Shown piece by piece: positions 35,433-46,192 of a stretch of 64,000 bases of DNA; within the stretch, counting starts at the first letter, position 1, and every line of letters begins with the position of its first letter. Below the pieces are notes generated by a model. It was not told the origin of the DNA and made no database searches. It saw only the letters and a program-made list of their open reading frames with translations. Origin of the DNA: Dactylis glomerata (taxonomy: Eukaryota > Streptophyta > Magnoliopsida > Poales > Poaceae); contig QXEO01000143.1 in the NCBI GenBank assembly GCA_007115705.1, forward strand, positions 5,191,434-5,255,433, in the 5' to 3' direction. Position numbers and translations under genes: made by a program.

Positions 35433-37686
35433 TTTTGACAGATTTCTGCCACTATTTGTGTTTGCCTCTTTATCGCTTTCTTTTTTAGTTCTTTTGATCA
35501 CAGAACTTTTGGGGAAGTTGATACAGTAGTATATGCTTTATATGTGGTGGTTTTGAGTTGAAATCTGAAGCAAAAAGGGTTGATTCATTATTATGCTTAC
35601 ACTAATGTTGCTAATAGAATTGTGTTGAGTTTTGTATGAAGGAAGTTTTCAAGTGTAGGGATTGGAGAATGATGAGATGAGTTCAAGAATGGACAAAAGC
35701 TCAAGCTTGGGGATGCCCATGTCACCCCAAGAAATATCAAAGAGGTACAAGCGTCAAAGCTTGGGGATGCCCCCGAGGCACCCCTTCTTCATCGACAAAA
35801 ATCAGGTCACCTTTCAACACACTATATTTTTATTGCTTCATGCATTATGCGTTTTTCTTGGAGCGTCAGTTGTTTTTAGTTTTCAGTTTTGTTTAGTTTT
35901 GTTTGCTGCAATAAATGGTTGGACCCCAACAAATTCCTTTTGGATAAGTTGCCTTGCTTTTCATTTGCCAAGAACACTCTGTTTTTCACTCTTATCGTTC
36001 AACGAGTGTTCTCTTTTTCTAGAACTGCATTTAGCTTTCATTTTTCGCCTTGATTTGTGTTCAGATCTTCTTATATCTTTGCATCAAGGTGTATTTTGAC
36101 CTCTGGTCCATGTTGGTTTTCCTCAAAAGAGTTGTTTCAAAAAGGTTCAAATGGTGTTGGAAAAGAGAAAATTCTTATGCAAAAAAGTGGTACAAAAAGG
36201 AGCTTGTTTAGACTGCGGCTTAGACTTTTTCATGTTGTGCTTGATGCCTTTTTGATAGTATGCTTAGTGGTTTTGCTATAGCATGACTTGTCTCAAATGA
36301 CTGAGATTGCTTAACGAGCCTTTGAAAAAATCATGCGTTGTTTTAGTTATTTGGAAGCATTATTTTGGTTTTCTCCTTTGATGCTTTATTTGGGTTGACT
36401 TGGCGCATGCTCACACATGTTTGACTCATACAAAGTCGCCATAAGCCTCTATGATCATTTAGTTTTTGACTTTTGATGTCATATTATGCTTCTTTTAATG
36501 TTGCTTTGTCGCTCTGCATGATTATGGCCGTTATTGTTCTCTTAGTTGGTCGCTCCCAGTCTTTTGCTAGCCCTCATTTTTTACCGAGTATGAGCTCTAC
36601 TCGTGCATCCAACTCCCAAAAACCAAGTTTGCCATTGTGTCCACTATAAATTCCTATGCATGGTATTTGCAAGCCATTCCAAGTAAATTTTCATGTGCTA
36701 CCTTTCAAAACTTTCAACTACTTCTCATTTTCTGCCACTATTTTTAGCTCATGGGGACGTAGTGGTCGGAATTGCTATCTTCCATATTAAATTAAGTACC
36801 CCTCGACTAGGCAGCTTCATATGCTTGTCATTAATTTTGCAAGGGAGCTGGTCAGACCATTGTAATCTAATTCGAAAAAAGAAAAAGAGCACTCCTCCAT
36901 GTTATGTGAAAGTTGGTGGGCACCCGATGGAATCGGTTAGCCATGGTTTGAGAAAGGAAAAAAGATAGGAAGGAGTGCCAAAGCTTTATAAAAGAGCACC
37001 AATGTGCCAAATTTTCAAAGAACTCGGAACCGCTCTTACTTGTTTATTATGGAAGATAGCAAGACCCCATTGCCAGTCGTTGACATGAAACAACCACCTC
37101 TCAAAATAAATTTTTATCTCTGTTTTACAAATGAAAAGCTCTAGCACATGTTTAATCACTGCTTCCCTCTGCGAAGGGCCTTTCTTTTACTTTTATGTTG
37201 AGTCACCACCTTCTACCTTTATGCACCGTCTAAGAGAGCATAGTTGTCATTCTGAGTATAATGTGCATTGTCCCAAAGTTTTCATTGATTGATTCATGAT
37301 GTTGGTTTCACTTGTTCTTAAATTACTTGTATCTAGTCGCCCTCTTAAACTTGAAGGTGTCCTATGCATTTATGTTTTGCTCTCTCATGAAGGACAAGCT
37401 AAAAACCATTTGCTATGTTTTTCCATATGATTTGAACACACGTTTGACTTTCATTCTTTCATTTTCATGATCTTTCGTTTGTGTTCATTTTCATGTTATA
37501 ACATGGTTGCTAAGTTTCTTCTATCAAGATTATATCTTTCATTCCCATGTTTTAAGTTCTTTTGATCCCAGCACTCAATGCTTTACATAGATGATCAAGA
37601 TTGTGTATGTGCATGTCACCTCAAAAATTATTTCTTTTTTATCACTTACCAACTCGAGGACGAGCAGGAGTTAAGCTTGGGGATGC
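35433..37686 (+). other. Element B internal non-coding region and polypurine tract
   Basis: Long T-rich sequence with no polymerase domains. Short ORFs (for example 35662-36099) match nothing I recognise. Repeats of 'agcttggggatgccc' occur near 35705 and 35760. The end AAGCTTGGGGATGC (37673-37686) is the polypurine tract directly before the 3' LTR. Confidence 0.75.
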
Positions 37687-39329
37687 TGATATGTCTCAAA
37701 TGTATCTATAATTTTTGATGCTCCATGCTTGTATTTACACCATTTGCTTAGTGTTTCATTACACTTCATGGCGTTTTTATGCATTTTCCGGAACTAACCT
37801 ATTAACAAGATGCCACAGTGCCAGTTCCCTGTTTTCTGCTGTTTTTGTGTTTCAGAAAAGTTACACAGGAAATATTCTCGGAATTGGATGAAACAAAAGC
37901 CAAACATCCAGAAATTTACTGAAGCTTCCAGAGAACCGAAGAGGAGACGGACAGGGGCCACGAGCTGGCCACACAATAGGGCGGCGTGGCCCAGGCCCTA
38001 GCCACACCCCCTATGTGTGAGGCCGCCTTGGTCCACTTCTGACGATGCCCCTTCGCCTATAAAGATCCCCCGACGGGAAAAACCTAAACACCCAATCACT
38101 TTTCTAGAACACACATCGCGATCTGCCGCCGTCGTCGACCCGAGATCGGGAGGGTCCAGAAGCTCTTCCCGGCACCCTGCTAGAGAGAGAAATCGCCACC
38201 AGAGGTCTTCTTCATCGCCATGCCTGCCTCCGGCGCGATGAGTGAGTAGTCTACCTTGGACTATGGGTCCATAGCAGTAGCTAGATGGTTGTCTTCTCCA
38301 CCATGTGCTTCATGTTTAGATCTCGTGAGCTGCCTGACATGATCGAGATCATCTTTGTGTAATTCTACATGTTGTGTTTGTTGGGATCCGATGAATATTG
38401 GTGTTATGTTCAGTTGATGTGCTGAATATTATCTTATATTATCTCTATGTTGTTTATGATCTTGCATGCTCTCCGTTGTTAGTAGCTATCTTGGCCAAGT
38501 AGATACTAGTGACTCCAAGAGGGGGTATTTATGCTCGATACTTGGGTTCATGCCTCTATTTAATATGGGGGAGTGACCGAAACCTCTAAGGTTGTAGATG
38601 TGCTGTTGCCACTAGGGAGAAAACAACATTCTTATGTCCAAGGGCATATGCTTTGTTTACATTACACACTTTGCTTAATGCAGTTATCTATTGTTCGTAA
38701 CTTAATACTCATGGGGTGTTCGGACGATATCCCCGTGGGTGAATTATTAGTCATAGATGCAGTTGGATGGCGGTCTATGTATTTTGTTGTAATGCCCAGA
38801 GTAAATCTCATAGTGATCCTCGCGACATATGCACGTTATCTTTATTCTATCAATTGCCCAACTGTAATTTGTTTACCCAGCATGTGTTATTTATCTTATG
38901 GAGAGACACCACTAGTGAACTGTGGACCCCAGTCCAATTTCCTTTATATTGCTATCACTTGTTTACTTTACTCGCATTGTTTACTTTCTTGCATAGTACT
39001 ATTGCTTTCCACTCGATACGCTCATACCTTTGTTTACAGCAAACCGGTGAGATTGACAACCTCATCGTAAGTTGGGAGCAAAGTATTTGGTTGTGTTGTG
39101 TGCAGGTTCCATGTTGCTGCTTGCAAAGCAAAGCCTGGATGAGGCGCCTTATAAATTGTCCGGAGCTGTCGTGAAGCTAGCGGCCATCACCTTCAGACGT
39201 TTGGCTTTTTCCTAGATACGATTAAACCTTGGTTTCTTACTGAGGGAAAATTTGCTGTTGTAATCATCATACCTTCCTCTTGGGGTTCCCAACTGGACGG
39301 CGAATTTACATCAACACCGTGCCGCATCA
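37687..39329 (+). repeat. Element B 3' LTR
   Basis: 1,643 bp. I count roughly 75 differences from the 5' LTR (about 4.6%), denser in the first 600 bp. Confidence 0.95.
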
Positions 39330-39334
39330 AGGTG

Positions 39335-40984
39335 CTACTCCATGGGATGAAAATGGCCAAAGCATGCAGAGCAACTCGACTGAAAATATTTGGAGACTCG
39401 AATCTCGTCGTCCAACCAGTGATGAACAAGTGCGATGCCATCAGCGACAATATGACAGCGTACAGAAACTTATATTATTATCTTGAGGGAACATTCGATG
39501 GATGCAAAGTTTCGCACGTCAGTAGAGCCAGTAACAAGGAAGCCGACAATCTGGCAAACATCGGGTCCCAGTGTTTACCCGTACCGCAAGAAGTCTTTTG
39601 GGAAGAAATCATAGAAAGATTAATAAAGAGCAACAAAACTTTGACTGCAGAGGAACAAGGCCAGCACCAAGCAACAGGTTCGGGGGCTGGAAAAACAAGC
39701 ATAGCAGAACCAGAAGAAATCATGATGATCGAAGAAACCTGGATGCAGCCATATCTAGCATACATGATAAATAAAACACTACCCGAAGACACAGTACAAG
39801 CGAAAAGGATAATACGACGATCCAAGGCTTTCATCGTGTTACAAGGGAAATTATACAAAAGAAGTATAACAGGCGTCTTACAACGGTGCGTCACTCCTCA
39901 AGAAGGGCAAGAAATCTTAAAGGACATCCACGCAGGGGTATGTGGACATCACGCTAGCAGCAGAGCCATTGCAGCCAAAGCCTTTCGTGCAGGATTTTAC
40001 TGGCTAACAGCCATTGAGGACGCGAAAGACATAGTGAGGAAGTGCGGGGCTTGTCAACGTTTCGCATCTCGACCACACGCGCCAGCAGCGGAGTTGCAAC
40101 CAATACCACTATCCTGGCCCTTCACGCAATGGGGTCTTGACATGGTAGGAAAACTGCACAAATCATGGCCAGGAGGGCATGTTTATATGCTGGTGGCAGT
40201 CGACAAATTCACCAAGTGGGTAGAGGCAGCCCCCGTGATAACCCAAGATTCTACAGCCGCAATCAATTTCATCAATTCCATAGTTTTTTGCTTCGGAGTA
40301 CCACACAGTATCATCACAGATAATGGGACAAACTTCACATCGAAGGAGTTCAAGAATTACTATGAAAGTTTGGAAATTAAATTGAAATTTGCATCTGTGG
40401 CGCATTCAAAGACAAATGGGCAAGTCGAGAAAGCCAATGGCTTAATATGCAACGGGATAAAGAAAAGGCTGTTAGCACCCCTTGAGAAAGCCAAGCACGC
40501 TTGGGTAGATGAGCTACCCTCTGTACTCTGGAGTCTCCAAACTACACCTAACGCAGCTACTCAAGAAACGCCCTTCTTCCTGGTCCACGGCGTAGAAGCC
40601 GTGCTTCCATTCGAGATCACTCATGAAGCTCCAAGAATCGCGGCGTATGATGAGACAACTTCCACAGAAGCGCTTCAGGATGATGTCGATGCACTCGACG
40701 AGGCAAGAGACATAGCACTAGCCAGAGCTACTCAATATCAGCAAAATCTACGAAACTACCATAGTAGTCGAGTTCGTCCATGATCTTTCGTGGTGGGAGA
40801 TCTAGTTCTATGACTTAAGCAAGATGGTCATGGAAAATTGGAGTCCCCATGGGTAGGACCCTACATTGTGACGGAAGTAATACCAGGAGGAGCTTATCAA
40901 CTACAATACAAGAAAACGGGGAAAGACGAGAGTAACCCGTGGAATGCAGAGCAACTATGGCGGTTCTACGCACAGAAGACATAA
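39335..40984 (+). pseudogene. Element A extra RNase H and integrase
   Basis: Resumes the codon interrupted by B (LLHGMKMAK). The RNase H-like part contains IFGDSNLV and VSRASNKEADNLA. The integrase follows: zinc-binding HHCC (HAGVCGHH...CGACQRF), catalytic core D-D-E with WGLDMVG, ITDNGTNFTS and NGQVEKANG, and a C-terminal part WVGPYIV, GAYQL. Two TGA codons (40781, 40811) lie in frame near the C-terminus where the family usually has Arg, consistent with CGA-to-TGA. The final TAA is at 40982-40984. The integrase catalytic residues are intact, but no reverse transcriptase is present in A. Confidence 0.9.
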
Positions 40985-41372
40985 GGCGATAAAAATCTTT
41001 TGGGTTATGACCCTCTGAACCCGGAACATGAGGCCACAGGTCGGGTTCTTTGGGTCAACTTGACAAATATGTATAAGTATTTTGCTTTCCACTCGGGGGC
41101 TCAGCCCCTCGAGTCGTATGAAATAATATTAACAAGTTATTGAGCTTTGTGAGTATCTGAGACATACTACTAGGTTGTTCGCAACCCGATATTTGACAAA
41201 AACAAGCACGGTTCAAAGGAACCCAATAATACATTCAGAGCATACCTCGGAATGACGATCCGTTCCCATGGTCTATTAATAAAACAGGCACAAAATATAA
41301 TGCAACACGACTACTTATTACAGATAGCACGAGAAAGGACAACTAAGAAAAGAGATTACATAAAGGGAGAAT
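40985..41372 (+). other. Element A post-integrase non-coding DNA
   Basis: Contains a purine-rich palindrome CTCGGGGGCTCAGCCCCTCGAG at about 41091-41112, related to the polypurine-tract motif. No gene is seen. It ends at the stop codon of the antisense B3-like gene. Confidence 0.55.
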
Positions 41373-42119
41373 CTAATGAAAGTGCACTTCAGCTTCGTAT
41401 TCCTTCTGGCACTGGGTGCAGTCGTAGATCCTCATGTAGAACTTCGACGTACCGATGTGGTAGTCGAAAGTCATGAAGAAGCCTTGGTGGAGGTCATGGT
41501 CTTCTGCAAATTGCGACTAGCCGCCCTTGAAGTACTGTTCACCGCAGGGGCGGCGCCAGGGGTATTCCCTGGTATTCAAGTGAATACCAATCAATTTTCC
41601 AATACAAGGCAAACGAGCTACGATTTTAGCAAAATAAAGATGATTTATATAAAATGAATACCAAGTTAGCTAAATGAATACCAGGTTACAAATTTCTGGG
41701 GCCGCTACTGGTTCACCGACACCGTCGTACCAGACCTCCACTTCATAGGGAGTTCCTCCCCCAGAGTGTTCACGAAGAACCGCTTCTCGCGGTTCTCGAC
41801 CGTCCATAAACTTGGTGAATTTCAGCGGTAACCGCTGAATTTCACGGCACTGCGCGCTGGCAATGCAGAAGAAGGAGTAGACTCTGGGCGGAGGAGGAGA
41901 AGCATTATGAGAAGGAGCGCTCGGACCTGGCGCAGTAGATGAAACTTTGGGCTTATTCTTGCTTCCCACCGGGCGGCCAGGGCGCCGCTTCGTCGGAGCA
42001 GACGACGAGGCTGCCATAGCTAGGATCGCAGGCTTGTTCTTACTGCCGCGGGGGCGGCCGCGACCTCGTTTCTCCACCGGGGCGCCGATATTCAGATGTG
42101 GTACTCCTGCATTGGCCAT
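41373..42119 (-). pseudogene. Antisense AT-hook / B3-like DNA-binding gene in element A
   Basis: Start ATG 42119 (MANAGVPHLN). Two AT-hooks lie at residues ~18-25 (RGRGRPRG) and ~45-52 (RRPGRPVG), each followed by GSKNK. After a Ser/Pro linker comes a B3-like domain: LPLKFTKFMDG, EPREAVLREHSGG, VEVWYDG, then (beyond the MITE) QFAEDHDLHQGFFMTF and FYMRIYD. Removing the 166-bp MITE and one 8-bp TSD leaves 573 bp, exactly 191 codons to the TAG at 41373-41375. TAG 41517-41519 replaces a probable Trp (TGG-to-TAG). It would act in the nucleus on AT-rich DNA. The role in the transposon is unknown. The B3 assignment rests on motif pattern only. Confidence 0.75.
41545..41710. mobile_element. hAT-type MITE inside the B3-like gene
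   Basis: 166 bp. Ends CAGGGGCGGCGCCAG and (minus strand) CAGTAGCGGCCCCAG are terminal inverted repeats. A perfect 8-bp duplication GTTCACCG lies at 41537-41544 and 41711-41718. No coding capacity. It splits the B3-like domain after ...YDGVGE. Confidence 0.9.
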
Positions 42120-42199
42120 GGAGATAGGTGTTGGGAAGGACAAACCCTAGATGCGATGAGGCAGAGGAAGATGATGCGGCGAAGGAGGAAACTAATGAA

Positions 42200-42275
42200 T
42201 GAATTAGGGTTTTTGCCCTTGCCAAACGTGCTTTATTTATAAGCACACACTAATGGGCCTCTAGAGAGGCAAGGT
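42200..42275 (-). promoter_or_regulatory. Promoter of the antisense B3-like gene
   Basis: On the minus strand: GGCCCATTA (42248-42256), a TATA box TATAAATA (about 42232-42241), then AAACCCTAA (42204-42212) in the leader, with the ATG at 42119. GGCCCA and AAACCCTAA boxes are common in promoters of growth-expressed plant genes (known). It is separate from the LTR promoter and runs opposite to it. Confidence 0.6.
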
Positions 42276-43339
42276 CCAAAGTATATTTATGGGCTTTTAT
42301 ATTTTGCCCAGAGCAGATGGTAAAGAAGAATCAACGTATCAACAAAAAAGATACGTACAAACAAAAGAGAAGAGAGAAGAAACAAAAAACAATGGGAAAA
42401 TAATTATCAAGAAGAACAGCATACCTCGTCTTGGACTTGGGGGCTTACGTCATCAAAGAAGAGAAGAATCATTATGTGCAAATCATATCGAAAAATATCG
42501 CAAGATATAGTATATGGAACAGGTATGTTTATATTTTTGAGCCTATACCCGAAAAAATTCGGCTATAGCCTCGGGGGCTACTCCCATCGGGAGCGATGTC
42601 ACGCACCCGATAGAAAGAAGTTGACAGAAGAAAGGAGAGGAGATGAAGCCGATGATAAAGAACCAGCTGGTGGACAAGTGGTTTAGGCGCAATCGGTTGC
42701 ATTTTGTCAGCAATAAACTTCGACTACATTGTCGACAAAATAAACATCGATTACTCCCATCGGGAGCTATTTATGAGAGTTAAAAAGGATAACTCGAATA
42801 TTTTTGTATATTGAATCAGTCAAACAAGGCTGCAAAATATGATTCTCGAGTTGTGACATCACGACAAAACTTGAATGCCGTGGTTGAAATATATCATGAA
42901 GGTAAGACCCCAGGATCCGTCCTGTGTGGCCCGGTATACACACATGGATGCGCTCTGCTGGTACTTATCCGTGTCTACGACGCGAAGAAAATCCTGGTGG
43001 ACGCACTGGGTACCTTGAGAACCACTGGGATTCATTCTTTGTAAGTCCTAAATGCGACAAAAGAATGGGTTTGACCTGTTTCCTGAATTCAAGTCCAAGG
43101 GGATTGAATTTGAAGTAGGTGACAAGTATCTGTTCCGGCAGTTAACTGGACTCTTGATCCGTCAGAGTTATCAGGCTTGTTCATCAAAACCCCGTGCGAG
43201 ACATTATAATGAAAAGATAAGTTGAAAGATCAAGTCGAAGATTTGAAGATATGAAGAAGTCAAGTGTTGATCAAGTCGAAGATTTGAAGATCTGAGATTC
43301 AACCTGAATCTGCAATTCTGGTAGAATCTCGGGGGCTAC
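42276..43339 (+). other. Element A 3' non-coding region with polypurine tract
   Basis: CTCGGGGGCTAC immediately before the 3' LTR (43328-43339) is the polypurine tract. A second copy CTCGGGGGCTAC with CCCATCGGGAG follows at about 42571-42594. The palindrome CTCCCATCGGGAG recurs at about 42753. About 500 bp (42840-43339) is shared with D in opposite orientation. Confidence 0.7.
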
Positions 43340-43673
43340 TGACAAGGGTATAGATGATAGAGCCCGTCAGTTGAGTATCCCTGAGGCCCGAGTAGTTAGG
43401 CCTAATTGTAAAGCTAGTCGAAATACGGGTTCATGTCTTATGTCGATATTGTAATCTGTATCGGATCCCTCCCGATCCTTGAGACCTGGCCACCTATATA
43501 TAGGGGCCAGGAGAGGACGGTGAGGGACAGATTAAAAGCAAGCCAAGTTTACACCCACGTTTACTTTCGATACACACCTTGTTTGACTGATTCTACCTTC
43601 GAGTTCATCCGACGCCATATCTCCCCGATCCTAAGTCCTTCATCTAGGACATTTGTCGAGTTAACCCTCGTCA
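43340..43673 (+). repeat. Element A 3' LTR
   Basis: 334 bp, TGACAAGG...CTCGTCA, followed directly by the duplication GTTAT. Confidence 0.95.
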
Positions 43674-43783
43674 GTTATGTTGATTTAGTGTATTTCATTT
43701 AGGTCTCGATGTCTAATAATTAGTTATTCCTTGTTATTTGATAGATTTTGGTGTTGTAACATGGTAGATCAGAGGCATTATAG

Positions 43784-44269
43784 TGGTCTGCACAAGAAGA
43801 AGACAAAGATGCCCACGTTGGGGAAGCTCTTACCGTTGATAGTGAGAAGCGGTACCTTGACATGTGCAGGGACCCAGAGCACTAGGCCCACGCCTACGAC
43901 ATGATGGTGATCTAGCATGTACACAAGAAGGCGTGACTCGACTTTCCCAATGATCCAGAGTTCGCAGAACTCCTCGTGCCCAACATTATCAGAGTCACTA
44001 CCAAGACCAATGAAAAGGAGCACAGCCATGCCAACAAGGAGCTAGCACGCCGTCGATCCGAGACGCAGCCTGCGGAGCCCTTGGTGTAGCTTTACTACGA
44101 GGATCCTGAGATGATGGTGTACAACCTCCAGTTTTTTTAGTCGAAAGCGGTCTCCTCCGTAGCAGCCTAGCAAGACGATCAGGAGGTCGAACCCTATCAC
44201 ACGCACGACAACTTTGAGTGGACGTCTAATGATAGTAGATACATTAGTAACTATTTTTGGGACAACTAG
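43784..44269 (+). pseudogene. Decayed ORF of unknown family
   Basis: A 161-codon frame that is open except for six stops: TAG at 43883, 43913, 44087, 44138 and 44168, and TGA at 43934. All six fit CAG-to-TAG or CGA-to-TGA. Readable parts include EKRYLDMCRDPEH, LDFPNDPEFAELLVPNIIR and ELARRRSETQPAEP. It may begin at a splice acceptor (ttatag, 43778-43783). I do not recognise the family. It could be a host-derived or transposon-derived protein. Element A was inserted about 100 bp upstream of it. Confidence 0.55.
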
Positions 44270-45519
44270 ATGTATCTAGATTTCTATATGTTCGAGTTAT
44301 ATGTGTGATCCTTCTATGATTAGTATGGAATTGTTAGTACTAATGTTTATGTTTAGTATTTTTAATATGCAAACTGCTAGTAGTAATGTTTAATATGCAA
44401 ACTATTAGTACCATGTTAATTTAGAATGTTTTACTCTTCATATAGAACTGGTCGTGGTAGAGTTTAGAGCTATATAATATTTGTTTGTACACATAATCAA
44501 GCCGCGAATGTATCCCTGTGCGGCGACGTTTGGTTCAAGGATAAGAATTTTTTTTATAGTTCTCCTCGGGAACTTTGCAACAAGGACAGTGACTTTTTGA
44601 TTCAATATGTTGTTCCTTGGCTCCATGAAATGTCTGGCGCTAATTGTTGTTTTAATTGTGCTCAGGCCATCCCTGCAGCGCAATGCGCGACTTCATGGAT
44701 AATGTGAGAAGTGGCATTCATCGCCTGGGATAGTTTGAATCCACCTTGGTCCGGGAGGCCCTGCCTACCAACATGGTTCAAGAGTGTCGATGATTGAAGA
44801 GAGTATGCTTTAAAGATTTGTAATAACACTTGAAATACTGCATGACAACGATTCATGGGTTTTTGTTGTTCCGTTAGATAATTCTCACCCGACATATTTT
44901 TTGGGGGTATAAGTCAGCGCCTCACTCGATTGTACGAATTCGTTAAAATGCCCCCGTGTTAGAAAATGTACTGCTTCTTCTCATACACTAGTTGAATGTC
45001 CATACGCTTGCTACATATATTTATTTTTATACCACTATAAGTATAAACATAATGCACATGAAACCCCTAAGTGATGTAGAGGATATGTGAACGAAAAAAT
45101 ATATTTTTGGTTAACATTTGAACAGGAAACCTATCCAACCAGGAAAAGAGCATGCAATTTGGATTACTCAAGCTTTAATCCGAAGGATCACTACTATTTC
45201 ACATCAAACATTAATATGAATTAGACGGGCCGGTGCGCTTCGCCGCGTCCGACTGCTACCGGTCCTTTCTGCATGTTCTGTTTCTTGCAGCGTACATGTG
45301 CGGCTTCAGCAGGTTCATAGTAGTCGGCCTTTATATGTGCTATTTAGGTGCGGTGCAGGCATATCTGCAGGGAGCACATGTCGTGATCGAGGGGACACAC
45401 AGTGTGCCGAGCTTAACTAAAAATAAAAGACTAGATGCTCCAAGCTTAACGAAACTCTTATAGTGCTCAAAAAATAAAAGTTTAAAGATTTTCAAACCGA
45501 GATTTTTGTTGATGTAAAG
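44270..45519. other. Unassigned DNA
   Basis: AT-rich, with no domain-bearing ORF, LTR pair or RNA gene recognised. Around 45225-45480 it is more GC-rich; this may be the much-decayed 3' end of element E, but I cannot show this. Confidence 0.35.
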
Positions 45520-46192
45520 GGATGCCGGGGGCATCCCCAAGCTTATGGTCTTGACCACCTTTAAGTTCTCTTTGGTTTAACTTGGCTTCATACCCCTGTG
45601 AAAAAACTGCACTACAAAAACTTCTCCCACACTATTTCTATTGGGTTAGATCATCAGCGCATAAGAAGATATAAATCTTACCATTCTGAAAGCACCCAGT
45701 TTTTTATTTCTCATGTACAGATATATGTCAAAGTGCACAACATCTTAGAGAACTCAAAAGACCCATAGAGAATCAAATTGAGACTCGGAAGAAGCACTCA
45801 ACAAAACATAGACATATTCTGCCTAAAAAAACTCCTACTTTGAAAACTCTAACGCCCCTCTTAAACATTTTTATAATTAATTCCCACCACAGAGTGATTA
45901 AGGTGAAATTCTGAATTTAACCCAAAAAGAATCACCCAATTCTGAGCTACAAAGATTGTTTTATGATTTTTTTTTTGATAAATAGTTGTGTGTACAAAAT
46001 AGCAACTTGCGAAAATATTTAATCTTTTCCACCCAAGTGGGCAAAGCTTGACACTTTATTTTCAAAACCACATTAAATGAGGGAACAAAGTAAAAAGCTA
46101 CAGCAAACTAAAAACAAAAAGGTAAAGACCGGGTTGTCTTCCGTAAAGCGCTTTCTTTATAGCCATATAGCTAGATTTCATACCTTAGATTT

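Larger units (their letters stand above)
28267..39329 (+). mobile_element. Element B: Gypsy LTR retrotransposon without pol
   Basis: An 11.06-kb element with LTRs of 1,642 bp (28267-29908) and 1,643 bp (37687-39329), TGATACGTCTC...GCCGCATCA. The target duplication is AGGCG (28262-28266) versus AGGTG (39330-39334), differing by one C-to-T at a CpG. Inside are a primer-binding site, one gag-protease ORF and long non-coding DNA, but no reverse transcriptase or integrase. It is therefore non-autonomous, like several abundant Triticeae Gypsy families with similar LTRs and gag (family knowledge; I do not assign a name). Element C is nested at 32544-35427. Confidence 0.95.
16665..43673 (+). mobile_element. 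Element A: Ty3/Gypsy LTR retrotransposon with nested insertions
   Basis: Two 334-bp LTRs (16665-16998, 43340-43673) in the same orientation start TGACAAGG and end CTCGTCA. The 5-bp duplication GTTAT flanks both ends perfectly (16660-16664, 43674-43678). Without D, B and the MITE, A is about 7 kb: gag, partial protease, extra RNase H, integrase, then 3' non-coding DNA with an antisense gene. The reverse transcriptase region is deleted. The extra RNase H beside integrase and the antisense 3' gene suggest the Tat/Retand-like group (family knowledge). I count 14 LTR differences in 334 bp (about 4.2%). Confidence 0.95.

Noticed and set aside
35662..36099. 145-codon ORF inside element B
   Set aside because: It lies in the non-coding internal part of B, repeats the AGCTTGGGGATGCCC word and shows no domain.
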